Position numbers and translations under genes: made by a program. Source: Pycnococcus provasolii (lineage: Eukaryota; Chlorophyta; Pseudoscourfieldiophyceae; Pseudoscourfieldiales). Taken from it: a stretch of DNA of 64,000 bases. Below, piece by piece: positions 40,435 through 49,700 of this stretch. Under the pieces are notes generated by a model. That model saw only the letters and a program-made list of their open reading frames with translations. It did no database searches and was not told where the DNA came from. Location: positions 124,001 to 188,000 of the forward strand of contig CP150566.1 in the NCBI GenBank assembly GCA_049487715.1, given 5' to 3'. Position 1 is the first letter of the stretch, and each line of letters opens with the position of its first letter.

Positions 40435-42678
40435 TCATCTGGAGAAGACAACGATGCCACGCTCCTGCAGCTCCCTACTCAGGTACGCGTCGCGCTCGTC
40501 CTTCTTCAGACGTATCCACTCGTGCCTCGCTACGGACAATACGCCCAGGCCAAGCTTGCGCAAGTCGCAATTGCGCGCGTACGTCGATCCGTCAATGCGG
40601 TACGTGCCATCAGATGCTCGCATAAAGCGCGCGCGACCATCGCATTTGATCGCAAGCAGCCTCTCGCCACCGTCGTCGGTACGACCACGCACGAGCATGT
40701 CGATGCGGTGCATGCCATCCTCAGTAAGCGCTTCAACGTCGTAAGCGATGCTGAGACGATCGAGGCATGCGGCTACTTCCTTATTTAAGAATGAACGAGA
40801 TGATGAAGAAACACTCGCGAACTGCTGCGCCCATGCCTCGCGTGCCTGATCGAGCAAGGCCACTGATGGTTTGAAGCGATCGCTCAGCAGGTGATGCGCC
40901 AGGAAGATTTGCCGATAATCTATCACATCGAGCGATCTCAATTGTGCGGCATGCTCCAATCGACGCAGTAGGCGATCCAAGATGTTCTGATCGATAGTGA
41001 TCTTATCGCCCTCGATGTTGTTCATAAGCATCGCAACCGCCCACAGCGTGTTCGCGAGATTCTGCGGCTTGAAGTCGTCGACGCAAGCGAGCATGCGGCG
41101 CTCAAGAGCAATGAGCGCATCAGCTGACGGCTGGTGTCGCATCGTCGCCCAAGCCCATACCGTGTTCGCGAGCTCCTGCGGATTGAAGTCGTCGACGCAA
41201 GCGAGCATGCGGCGCTCCATAGCAGCAAGCGCATCAGCTGACGGCTGGTGTCGCATCGTCGCCCAAGCCCACACCGTGTTCGCGAGCTCCTGCGGCTTGA
41301 AGTCGTCGACGCAAGCGAGCATGCGGCGCTCGAGAGCAGCAAGCGCATCAGTTGATGGCTGGTGTCGCATCGTCGCCCACGCCCATACCGTGTTCGCAAG
41401 TGCCTGCGGATCGAAGTCGTCGACGCACGCGAGCACGCGGCGCTCCATAGCAGCAAGAGCATCAGCTGACGGCTGGTGTCGCATCGTCGCCCACGCCCAT
41501 ACCGTGTTCGAAAGTGCTTGCGGCTTGAAGTCGTCGACGCAAGCGAGCATGCGGCGCTCGAGAGCAGCAAGCGCATCAGTTGATGGCTGGTGTCGCATCG
41601 TCGCCCAAGCCCATACCGTGTTCGCAAGTGCCTGCGGATTGAAGTCGTCGACGCAAGCGAGCACGCGGCGCTCCAGTGCAGTCATCGCCTTAGCTGACGG
41701 CTGGTGTCGCATCGTCGCCCACGCCCATACCGTGTTCGCGAGTGCCTGCGGATCGAAGTCGTCGACGCAAGCGAGCATGCGGCGCTCGAGAGCAGCAAGC
41801 GCATCAGCTGACGGCTGGTGTCGCATCGTCGCCCACGCCCACACCGTGTTCGAAAGTGCTTGAGGCTTGAAGTCGTCGACGCAAACGAGCATGCGGCGCT
41901 CCATAGCAGCAAGCGCCTTAGCTGACGGCCGGTGCCGCATCGTCGCCCACGCCCATACCGTGTTCGCGATGTCCATCGCATTGAAGTCGTCAACCACGCG
42001 AAGTACGTGATCGCTCACGCACTGCACTGCTGAGTGGTTCCCTGGGTACCGAAGCTTCGCATATGACCAGAGCAGGCCGGCAACATTACGTGCACGAATT
42101 CTCTCGAAGTCGTGCAGGCGCTCCTCCAGCAGAAGAAGCACGCTGTCACGTTGACTCTTGCCGAGCGTTCTTGTGCCCCTCCTCGCCGTGAGCTTTGCGA
42201 TTCTGCTCACTGCCGCACTCACATGAATCTCGTTGAATTCGCCGACGTGCTGCTTGACGATGTCCGCGACTTCGCCGTCGTTTCGCGCCTTCACGATACG
42301 CGCGTTGAGTAATTTCGCCGGCGAGTCCTTGTTCCAGGTACGCTGACTGCTTTTCCGTCGCGACTGCTTCGCATCGTCATCGTAACGTTTGTTTGATTTG
42401 TCGTCGCCGGCGGCAGCGAACGCGACGAGCGACGTACGCGATGATGCACAATAACCATAATCGCGGCGAGGAAGCGATCCCAAACCAGCCTGAAAACCAC
42501 ATGAAGTGATCGAAAACCCAGCCGGCAAACCACCACCTGAACGACTACGATCTGACGAACGAACACGAACACCACCACGATCGATGCGACGAATACGACG
42601 ACGGAGAGCAAGTGCAGGTGACCATGTGGACTTTACAGAAACGGCGTGACCATGTGGATGGTGACGGTGACGTGGCAT
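40435..42678 (-). CDS. OPR-repeat / RAP-domain organellar RNA-binding protein
   Basis: 747 residues from the ATG at 42678 (the open frame reaches a GTG at 42735). The Arg/His-rich N-terminus suggests plastid or mitochondrial import. Residues of about 230-560 contain eight near-identical 37-residue repeats (DDFxPQALANTVWAWATM) and degenerate flanking ones, close to the octotricopeptide consensus (PQxLxNTLWALA). A RAP domain closes the protein (about 665-745: RLLAIKCDG, GSTYARNCDLRKLG, VARHEWIRL). OPR-RAP proteins in green algae control stability, splicing or translation of individual organellar transcripts. The target RNA is unknown. It is divergent from the transporter at 42813 with only 134 bp between starts, so the two probably share a promoter region. 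Confidence 0.88.
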   Translation of the reverse strand: MPRHRHHPHGHAVSVKSTWSPALALRRRIRRIDRGGVRVRSSDRSRSGGGLPAGFSITSCGFQAGLGSLPRRDYGYCASSRTSLVAFAAAGDDKSNKRYDDDAKQSRRKSSQRTWNKDSPAKLLNARIVKARNDGEVADIVKQHVGEFNEIHVSAAVSRIAKLTARRGTRTLGKSQRDSVLLLLEERLHDFERIRARNVAGLLWSYAKLRYPGNHSAVQCVSDHVLRVVDDFNAMDIANTVWAWATMRHRPSAKALAAMERRMLVCVDDFKPQALSNTVWAWATMRHQPSADALAALERRMLACVDDFDPQALANTVWAWATMRHQPSAKAMTALERRVLACVDDFNPQALANTVWAWATMRHQPSTDALAALERRMLACVDDFKPQALSNTVWAWATMRHQPSADALAAMERRVLACVDDFDPQALANTVWAWATMRHQPSTDALAALERRMLACVDDFKPQELANTVWAWATMRHQPSADALAAMERRMLACVDDFNPQELANTVWAWATMRHQPSADALIALERRMLACVDDFKPQNLANTLWAVAMLMNNIEGDKITIDQNILDRLLRRLEHAAQLRSLDVIDYRQIFLAHHLLSDRFKPSVALLDQAREAWAQQFASVSSSSRSFLNKEVAACLDRLSIAYDVEALTEDGMHRIDMLVRGRTDDGGERLLAIKCDGRARFMRASDGTYRIDGSTYARNCDLRKLGLGVLSVARHEWIRLKKDERDAYLSRELQERGIVVFSR
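41030..41960 (-). repeat. Near-identical 111-bp tandem repeats encoding OPR-like units
   Basis: The period is 111 bp (37 codons). Eight copies differ at only a few positions, notably the residue after DDF (K, D or N), A/E in PQ(A/E)L, A/S before NT, and the A(D/K) and A(L/M) positions. The high DNA identity indicates recent expansion or gene conversion. Confidence 0.9.
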
Positions 42679-42812
42679 GACAAGGGCGCGACATGGACAT
42701 GCGGAGGATGAAAGGGACGAGGTGTAGTGTGGCACAGGGAGGAAAGGAAGGGGGAGGAAAAAAGGGGATTGACAAAAGTTGAAAAATCAAAATCATCAAG
42801 AACACAGTGGTG

Positions 42813-44240
42813 ATGGCGGACGCATCGGCCTCCCAGGCTTCCATGCATGGTGAGCGTGATGAGTGTGATGACGACGACGGAGAAGCCGCGCTACTGCTTT
42901 CACATGCACCACCTGGACCTGGACCTCTCACTTTCTCATCTCACGATATGCACTTGCACGTCGAGTTGTCGTTGGAATCATCATCCACCTCGTTGGAAGA
43001 TGACCTTAATAGACGCAAACGTAGGTCCGTCTCGTACGTCTTGTGCTTCGTATGCATGGGACTCGCTGTGGGAAGCACGGGACCCGCGTTCGCGGATATC
43101 ACAAAACATATTCACGCGAACCTATCGCCCGCGTTCGTAGCGAGAGGAGCTGGTGGCATCATGGGAGGGACGCTAGGTGGACTCATCTTGCAGAAGTTTA
43201 ACACGAAAGGACACGCCATCGTCGCGGCGGGCGCGGCGTCCACAGCACTCGCTGCACTCCTTATACCGCAAGCTCGAGTGCTCTGGCAAGCAGGTGTCGC
43301 GCTCTTCCTGCTAGACGCGGGATGCGGACTTCTTCAGCAAGCGAATACGCTCATCGTTTGGGCGCAACCAACCAACAGGCACACCATATGGCTGAACATC
43401 CTCAACGGAACGTTTGGATTTGGAAGCCTTCTTGCACCGCTCGCCGTCGCCGCCGTTGCCTTCATGTTTCAACTGAACCACCAAACGGCGGTGTGCTACG
43501 CCTCCACTGGCGCCGCAGCTGTCGCACTTGCGTCAGGCGTTGGGCTCGTCTCCATTGATAGCCCAACACAGCCGAAAATAACAACAACAACAACATCATC
43601 ATCATCACCATCATCACCATCATCACCAACCCCATCATCATCCTACGGCAGACAAATCGTCCAGGTGATCGCAACGGCGCTTGCGCTCAACGCCAGCGTG
43701 GGTGCCGAGACAACGTTCGGCGCGTTCGCTGAGGCGTACGTGATTGGACAACAAACAAAACACCCTGGACGTCTTGCGAACATCTCCGAAAGTGAACGTG
43801 ACATTCTGTCATCAGCCTTCTGGTGCTCGTTCACCTTTGGGCGATTTGCCTGTGCATTCGCGCTGGATCGGTACATTCAGCGCAAAGCGACGAAGGGTGC
43901 GGAGGAGATTGCGCTTCTTATGCAAGCTTTCCTGGCTCTCGTGGGTGCTCTCATGCCCGTCGTAGCACCCGCGAGCCGCGCGGCGCTGTGGGCGAGTGCA
44001 CTGTGCGTGGGCGCGGGAGTTGCAGGTCTCGTCGCGGGCTTTCTCGCGCAAGTGGCACGCGCAATGCCTGTCAGTGGCAACGTTGCGGCAGCCACCGCAT
44101 TAGGAACAATGACCGGTGTTTCGCTGTGGCAGACGATCACGACGGCATTAGGTGCTGAGCACATGATGGAGATCATCTCCGTCGCCACGGGTGTCGCACT
44201 TGTCATACAGGCATGTTTTGTTGCTGAAAAGCTTACATAA
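42813..44240 (+). CDS. Major facilitator superfamily transporter, MFSD4-like
   Basis: 475 residues from the ATG at 42813 (two GTG codons precede it in frame). A 70-residue acidic cytosolic N-terminus is followed by about 11-12 hydrophobic helices. MFS hallmarks include the GGTLGGLILQKFNTKGH loop, and in the middle QQANTLIVWAQPTN and ILNGTFGFGSLLAPL, the pattern seen in the MFSD4 / sodium-dependent glucose transporter 1-like branch. A Ser/Thr/Pro-rich central loop (about residues 255-285) separates the two six-helix halves. Substrate is not predictable from sequence, though sugar is a guess from the branch. TGTAA lies at 44250. Confidence 0.82.
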   Translation: MADASASQASMHGERDECDDDDGEAALLLSHAPPGPGPLTFSSHDMHLHVELSLESSSTSLEDDLNRRKRRSVSYVLCFVCMGLAVGSTGPAFADITKHIHANLSPAFVARGAGGIMGGTLGGLILQKFNTKGHAIVAAGAASTALAALLIPQARVLWQAGVALFLLDAGCGLLQQANTLIVWAQPTNRHTIWLNILNGTFGFGSLLAPLAVAAVAFMFQLNHQTAVCYASTGAAAVALASGVGLVSIDSPTQPKITTTTTSSSSPSSPSSPTPSSSYGRQIVQVIATALALNASVGAETTFGAFAEAYVIGQQTKHPGRLANISESERDILSSAFWCSFTFGRFACAFALDRYIQRKATKGAEEIALLMQAFLALVGALMPVVAPASRAALWASALCVGAGVAGLVAGFLAQVARAMPVSGNVAAATALGTMTGVSLWQTITTALGAEHMMEIISVATGVALVIQACFVAEKLT

Positions 44241-44249
44241 AATGTGTAG

Positions 44250-44266
44250 TGTAAATAATTTTTACA
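44250..44266. terminator. Convergent polyadenylation signals
   Basis: TGTAA on the plus strand (44250-44254) serves the transporter gene. TTACA (44262-44266), which is TGTAA on the minus strand, serves the RGG-box gene. The two stops are only 41 bp apart. Confidence 0.5.
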
Positions 44267-44281
44267 ATGTACATACATGAT

Positions 44282-45490
44282 TCAGTCACGTCGCTTCGGC
44301 GGTCGTCCACCGCGACCACCTCCTCCACGCCTTTCGAATCCCTCAGGCTTTTCTCCATCCTCAAACTTCAGCGAGCCGTTCCGAAACTCCTCCTTGATCT
44401 CGTTGATGCGAAGCCACTCGCCCCACGCGTGGCTCTCCGAGAACAGGTGGTACATGCTCGGATGTCCATACACGCCGTCCGTGTCGTACGCCGTAAACGT
44501 CATGCCGTCACACCACCCGTCGCCTTCGTAGTAGAGGCTTGCCTTCTTACCAAGAAGTCCTGATGGATCGGCACGCGCGCCAACGTCCGCATCGCTGCCA
44601 AGCGCCTTGAGCGCCTTTCGCATCGAATCTGTGTTTCCTGCAGCCGCACCTCCTCTTCCTCCTCGCCCACCTCCTCGTCCTCCTCCTGCACCCGCCCCTC
44701 GTCCACCGCCACCTGCGCCCGCCCCACGTCCACCACCACCTGAGGCGGCCGCGGCGGCATTCCCACGTCCCTTGGCGGTGTTCCCCGCGGCGGCGTTCTT
44801 GCGTTGCTTTTTGGCGTCGTCGTCGAGCTTGACACTTGCCGTTCCACGCTTCGAAGATGGCAAGATGTCGAGATCGTTCAGTTCCGCCGCCCTTCTCCTC
44901 TTATTTCCGGCGGGCAGGACGTCAGGGGGAAGGACTTCTGGGTTATCAGTCTCGACGACGTCCGCGAGTTTCGCCGCTTCCTCTGGCTTATGCTTTTTGA
45001 GCGCGCCTACGGCGTCGTCAAATGTCTTCTCAGCGACTTTGAGCTGTGCCTCCACTGTTTTCCGCAGCTTTCTTGTCGCGAGTACCTGACGCGCACACAG
45101 CGCGAGCCACGCTGCGTACTGCTTGCGTGCGTCTTCGTCCACTTCGTTCGTGTTTTGCTGTGTTCTTTTAAACGTCGCTTCGCGTGCTTTTTTCGACACG
45201 GCTTGCGTTTCCGTGTCCAACTTAGAGAGCTGCGTCGTGTACGACTCCATGAGTCTGTGGAGTGCTGCCGCTGACGCTGATGCTACAGCCTCTGATATCG
45301 TCATAACTGGAGGATCTGCGTCCATGTCCATCGTGACGTTGTTTTCCGTTTTTGGAGGCGTAGGACCACCACCACCACCACCGAGACCACCACCACCACC
45401 ACGAGCGTCGTCCTCACCATGACAAGGGGAGGAAGGGAAGTCTTCTTGAAGAGCGTTCTCCGTAACGTCCATCTTCACGGGATCCGGCAT
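44282..45490 (-). CDS. RGG-box protein with possible Tudor-like C-terminal domain
   Basis: 402 residues from the ATG at 45490; the open frame continues upstream to 45652 without another ATG. Residues of about 75-210 are a coiled, Lys/Glu/Ala-rich segment. Residues 235-295 are Gly/Arg/Ala-rich (GGRGAGAGGG type), and the protein ends in RGG repeats and a basic tail (GGRPPKRRD), both common in RNA-binding or nucleolar proteins. Between them, residues 310-380 form a compact aromatic domain (SLYYEGDGWCDGMTFTAYD, EWLRINEI) that recalls Tudor/agenet-type folds, though only weakly. Nuclear RNA or chromatin binding is inferred. Confidence 0.7.
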   Translation of the reverse strand: MPDPVKMDVTENALQEDFPSSPCHGEDDARGGGGGLGGGGGGPTPPKTENNVTMDMDADPPVMTISEAVASASAAALHRLMESYTTQLSKLDTETQAVSKKAREATFKRTQQNTNEVDEDARKQYAAWLALCARQVLATRKLRKTVEAQLKVAEKTFDDAVGALKKHKPEEAAKLADVVETDNPEVLPPDVLPAGNKRRRAAELNDLDILPSSKRGTASVKLDDDAKKQRKNAAAGNTAKGRGNAAAAASGGGGRGAGAGGGGRGAGAGGGRGGGRGGRGGAAAGNTDSMRKALKALGSDADVGARADPSGLLGKKASLYYEGDGWCDGMTFTAYDTDGVYGHPSMYHLFSESHAWGEWLRINEIKEEFRNGSLKFEDGEKPEGFERRGGGGRGGRPPKRRD

Positions 45491-45663
45491 GGAGGCGTCG
45501 TGGACACGGACGGACGGACCGACGCCACTAAAAAGTACTGCCCCTGCGGCGAAGAAGAATGACAAAACGCACCGGACGTTCTGGAGGCGGCGGAAGGCTA
45601 TGTAACAGGGTTCGGTCACCGGGATCGGGTTTCTGGGGATACTCTGTTGCACGGACTTAAGTA

Positions 45664-46180
45664 ATGGGATTCGTGGGTCCTTTTTTCGATCCCAAACATA
45701 ACCGGACCCTTCGGCACAAGTTCAGAAAAGCGTACAGAGCGCACGTGGGAAGCGAAGTGCCTAGCGACCACTGGTATGCAGAGCAAAAGCGCGGCCCGAA
45801 GCGCAAGGCGCCGATCGTGGAGGAGGAGCCCGAGAAGGAGCACCGCGAGTTGAACGAGGCGGAGGATGATGCTCTTAAGAAAGCGCACTACGAGATGAAC
45901 AAGTGTGGCGATAGCACAGCTCGGAACCCTATGGTAATGAAGCTGAAGAAGTCTCTATACGGACTCAAGCAATCCGGCTACAACTTGGATGAACGACTTA
46001 GCAGCGTTTCTTAAGGAATATGGAATGGAACCGTCTCTAAGCAATACTAGCTTATGGTACCGGAACGCCGTCAGTCCCGTCACACATTCAAACTGCCTAC
46101 GCACGATAATCCGGCACCTGTCTTTCGTCAAATCGAAAGAATTCTTCGCATTTTCTTCTCTGACTGCGGTGAGAACATAA
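45664..46180 (+). mobile_element. Decayed Ty1/copia-type retrotransposon fragment (reverse transcriptase start)
   Basis: A 116-codon frame (45664-46014) ends with KLKKSLYGLKQSGYNLDERL, the conserved copia reverse-transcriptase motif (LKKALYGLKQ). The similarity continues after a frame break near 46000 as FLKEYGMEPSLSNTSLWYR, matching the next RT segment. The upstream part (FFDPKHNRTLRHKF, then acidic residues) fits the integrase-RT linker. The active-site Asp-Asp motif is not found, and no LTRs are visible, so this is a truncated, frame-shifted relic. It lies between the RGG-box gene and exportin-1. Confidence 0.65.
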
Positions 46181-46229
46181 AAATTGCAATACTGTTGAAC
46201 GTACTACCGGAGCGGATTGCTTCTACCTT

Positions 46230-46470
46230 TTAACCTTCCGTTTCGTACCTACACACACACCGTGGATTCCGTCACGCGGAAATGGCGGTCGCGGAAACGG
46301 CGGAGGCAATAGCGGCCAAGGCGGCCAAGGCGGCCGCGGCGGTGGCATCTTGAAGGAGACCTTGGCAACAATCTTGCGACATGGATGCCAGCGCACTTTC
46401 GAGGCAGCGGAGGAGCAAGGCATCTCTCTCATGAAACTTCTCACGCTTCCGCGTGATCTCACTCCCTGAG
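46230..46470 (+). pseudogene. Gly-rich coding-like remnant
   Basis: One plus-strand frame reads GNGGRGNGGGNSGQGGQGG followed by ILKETLATILRHGCQRTF and ends at a stop near 46469. No start codon or partner exon is visible. It may belong to the neighbouring retroelement relic or be a fragment of an RGG protein. Confidence 0.2.
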
Positions 46471-46774
46471 AAGGAAGGCCCCCGGCTGCCCGGGGCCCGG
46501 GCCCCACCCCGATGTGAAGTCCGTTGACGTGGAACTCCAACCCCGGACCCCCCTGGCGTTGTTGATTAGGTTTTGGACCACGCCGATCCCCGCCCCCGGG
46601 GGAGTTCCAGGGGGAAGGGGGGGGGGCCGGGATTCGGATTCGCTTGAGCCTGGAGGGTCCGGTTCAAAGCAGGCAGCAGGAGCCCTCCCAGGGGGGGTGT
46701 TTTTGCCGCGGCTGTGCGCCTTCATTCTCATTCTCATTCTCTGCGCCGTGCCTTGCCGTTTGGTTTTTGCTTGA

Positions 46775-49700
46775 ATGGCGTCTTCCCCTCCTCCTGCAGG
46801 GGCTTCAGTGGTGGCATCTTCAGGGGCTTTATCTTCACAACCTGCTTCATTTGGGGTGCTTGCCGGGGCTTCTCCAGGGGCGTCTGCTTCCGTTCCATTG
46901 TCTTCATGTGGTGGGGATAATGACCCCACTTCTCTCGCTCTCCTGGACTTCTCCGCGCCCCTGAATGTCGCCCTCCTGGACGACGTGATAAACGCCTTCT
47001 ACGGTGCGGCTTCGATGGAACAACGCGTCGCGGCGGAAAAAGTCATGAACGCACTGCAGGCACACCAAGACTTCTGGCAGAGGGCGGACGCGATTTTGTC
47101 GCAGTCCAAGTCGGCGAGCACAAAGTTCTTCGCACTGCAAGTGCTCGAAAGCGTCATACGGTACCGCTGGAACACCCTCCCAGACGTACAACGGGAAGGG
47201 ATCAAAACCTTCATCAGCAACCTTGTCATCTCGCTCAGCACCGACGAAGAGACGTTCCGCAAGGAAAGAAGCTACGTCGGAAAACTCAACGTCGTGCTCG
47301 TGCAGCTCGCGAAGCAGGACTGGCCGCACAGGTGGGCAAGCTTCATACCCGACCTCGTGGGCGCGGCAAAGAGCTCAGAGGGACTGTGCGAGAACGTCAT
47401 GGTCATTCTCAAGCTCGTCTCCGAGGAAGTGTTCGACTTCAGCGAAGGGGAGATGCTCTCAGGCAAGGTGAAAAACCTCAAGGCGCAGCTAAACAGCGAG
47501 TTTCAGAGCGTCTACCAGCTCTGCGAGTACGTCCTGCACAACTCCCGCAAGCCTGAGCTCGTCTCCGCGACGCTCGAAACGCTTCACGCGTACTTGAGCT
47601 GGGTTCCCATGGGGTACATCTTCGAGACGAACATTGTCGAGACGATCCTCGCCCTGTTCCCTCACCCACCATTCCGAAGCCACGCACTTCGATGCATCAC
47701 CGAGGTGGCAAACCTGCAGGTGGGCCCCGCATTCGACCAGCACTTCGTTCACGTGTACCGCGTCTTCATGGGGCATCTCGCCACGCTGCTCCCCGCGACG
47801 GTGAATGTCAAGGAGGCGTACGACCGAGGAACGGACGTCGAGCAGGCGTTCGTGCAGAACTTGGCGATGTTCTTTGGCGCATTCTTCAAGAATCACCTGG
47901 GCGCGCTCGAGGCGGCGTTGCTGCCACAGTTCGCGGGGGGAGGTGCCGCCGACGGCACGGCGGCGCTCGACGTTGCCAGCAACCCGCTCATGGCGGGGCT
48001 TGACGCGCTGCTACGCATAAGCTACGTCGACGACATCGAGACGTTCAAGGTTTGCCTCGACTACTGGCACCTTTTCGTCTGCGACCTCTTCTCTTCCGAG
48101 GAGGTTGGACTGCTTGCCATGGGATCGGGAGGGGCGCAGGCATCCTGGGGCGGAGCACAGCAGAAGTCCCCATTCGCCAACTTGGGCGGCGTGGCGGGCG
48201 GGCAACCAGGGCCCAGCGGTCCGCCGAAGTCGCGCAAGGTTGCGTACACTCCAGTTCTCAGCGCGCTGCGTCTGCTGATGATCAGCCGCATGGCAAAGCC
48301 CGAGGAGGTGTTAATCGTCGAGGACGAGAACGGGCACATCGTTCGAGAGAGCATGAAAGACAACGACACGCTCGTTCGATACAAGATCATGCGCGAGACG
48401 CTTATTTATCTCAGCCACCTCGATCGCATCGACACGGAAACGCAGATGATCGACAAGCTGTCAATGCAGATTGACGGCAGCGAGTGGAGCTGGAACAACG
48501 TAAACACTCTTTGCTGGGCGATCGGGTCAATCAGCGGGAGCATGGTGGAGGAGCAGGAGAACCGATTCCTGGTGAACGTGATTCGCGATCTCCTCAACCT
48601 GTGCGAGATTACACGAGGCAAGGACAACAAGGCGGTCATCGCGTCGAACATCATGTACGTCGTTGGCCAGTACCCGCGTTTTTTGCGAGCGCACTGGAAG
48701 TTCCTCAAAACGGTGGTCAACAAGCTCTTCGAGTTCATGCACGAGATGCACCCTGGCGTGCAGGACATGGCGTGCGACACCTTCCTGAAGATTGTACGGC
48801 AGTGCCGCCGCAAGTTTATCACCACGCAGGTGGGTGAGACGGAGGCGTTCATCTCCGAGCTGCTCAGAGACCTGCCGACGACGATTCACGACCTGCAGCC
48901 TCACCAGATTCACAGCTTCTACGAGAGCGTCGCGTTTGTCATCAACGCAGAGGAGAGGGAGGTGACGCTTCGTGACAACCACCTCATGCAGCTGATGGAC
49001 ATGCCGAACCAGATGTGGTCCGCGATCCTCACGTCTGCGCGCCAGGATCCCGGCATCCTCAAGCAGCCTGAGACGACGAGGCGGCTGTCTCACCTGCTCA
49101 AGACGAACACCGCGGTGTGCCACAGCCTGGGGCACCCGTTTGGCGTGCAGATGCAGCGCATCTTCCTCGACACCATGCAGATGTACCGCGCGTACAGCGA
49201 CCTCGTCTCCGCCGCCATCAAGGAGGCGGCGGCGTCGGGAATGGCCGCGCAGCACTCGTCCAAGACGACAGTCGTGAAGAGCCTTCGCAGCGTGAAGCGC
49301 GAGACGCTGCTACTGTCCGAGGCTTTCGTGGTGGCGACTGACGACGTCAACACGCTGCTGAGCTCGTACGTGCCCAGCATGATGGACGCCATCTTGGGCG
49401 ACTACGCGCGCAACGAGCCTGATGCGCGTGATGCCGAGGTGCTGAGCTTGTTCAGCCAGATTATCAAGAAGCTCGGCTCCGCGATGCTGCCTCAGATTCC
49501 GTTTGTGTTCCAGGGCACGTTCGAGTGCACGCTGGCGATGATCGCTAAGAACTACTCCGACTACCCCGAGATACGCCTCCACTTCTTCGGGATGCTGCGT
49601 GCCATCACGCAGAACTGCTTCCCCGCGATCCTGGGACTTTCCAGCGCACAGATTAACCACCTCCTTGACGCCGTGGTGTGGGCGATGCGCCACACGGAGT

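Noticed and set aside
40997-41863. 288-codon plus-strand frame with a repeated Ser/Ala motif
   Set aside because: It is the antisense shadow of the 111-bp OPR repeats; the repeat in protein simply mirrors the DNA repeat.
44607-45089. 160-codon plus-strand Pro-rich frame
   Set aside because: It is antisense to the Gly/Arg/Ala-rich part of the RGG-box gene.
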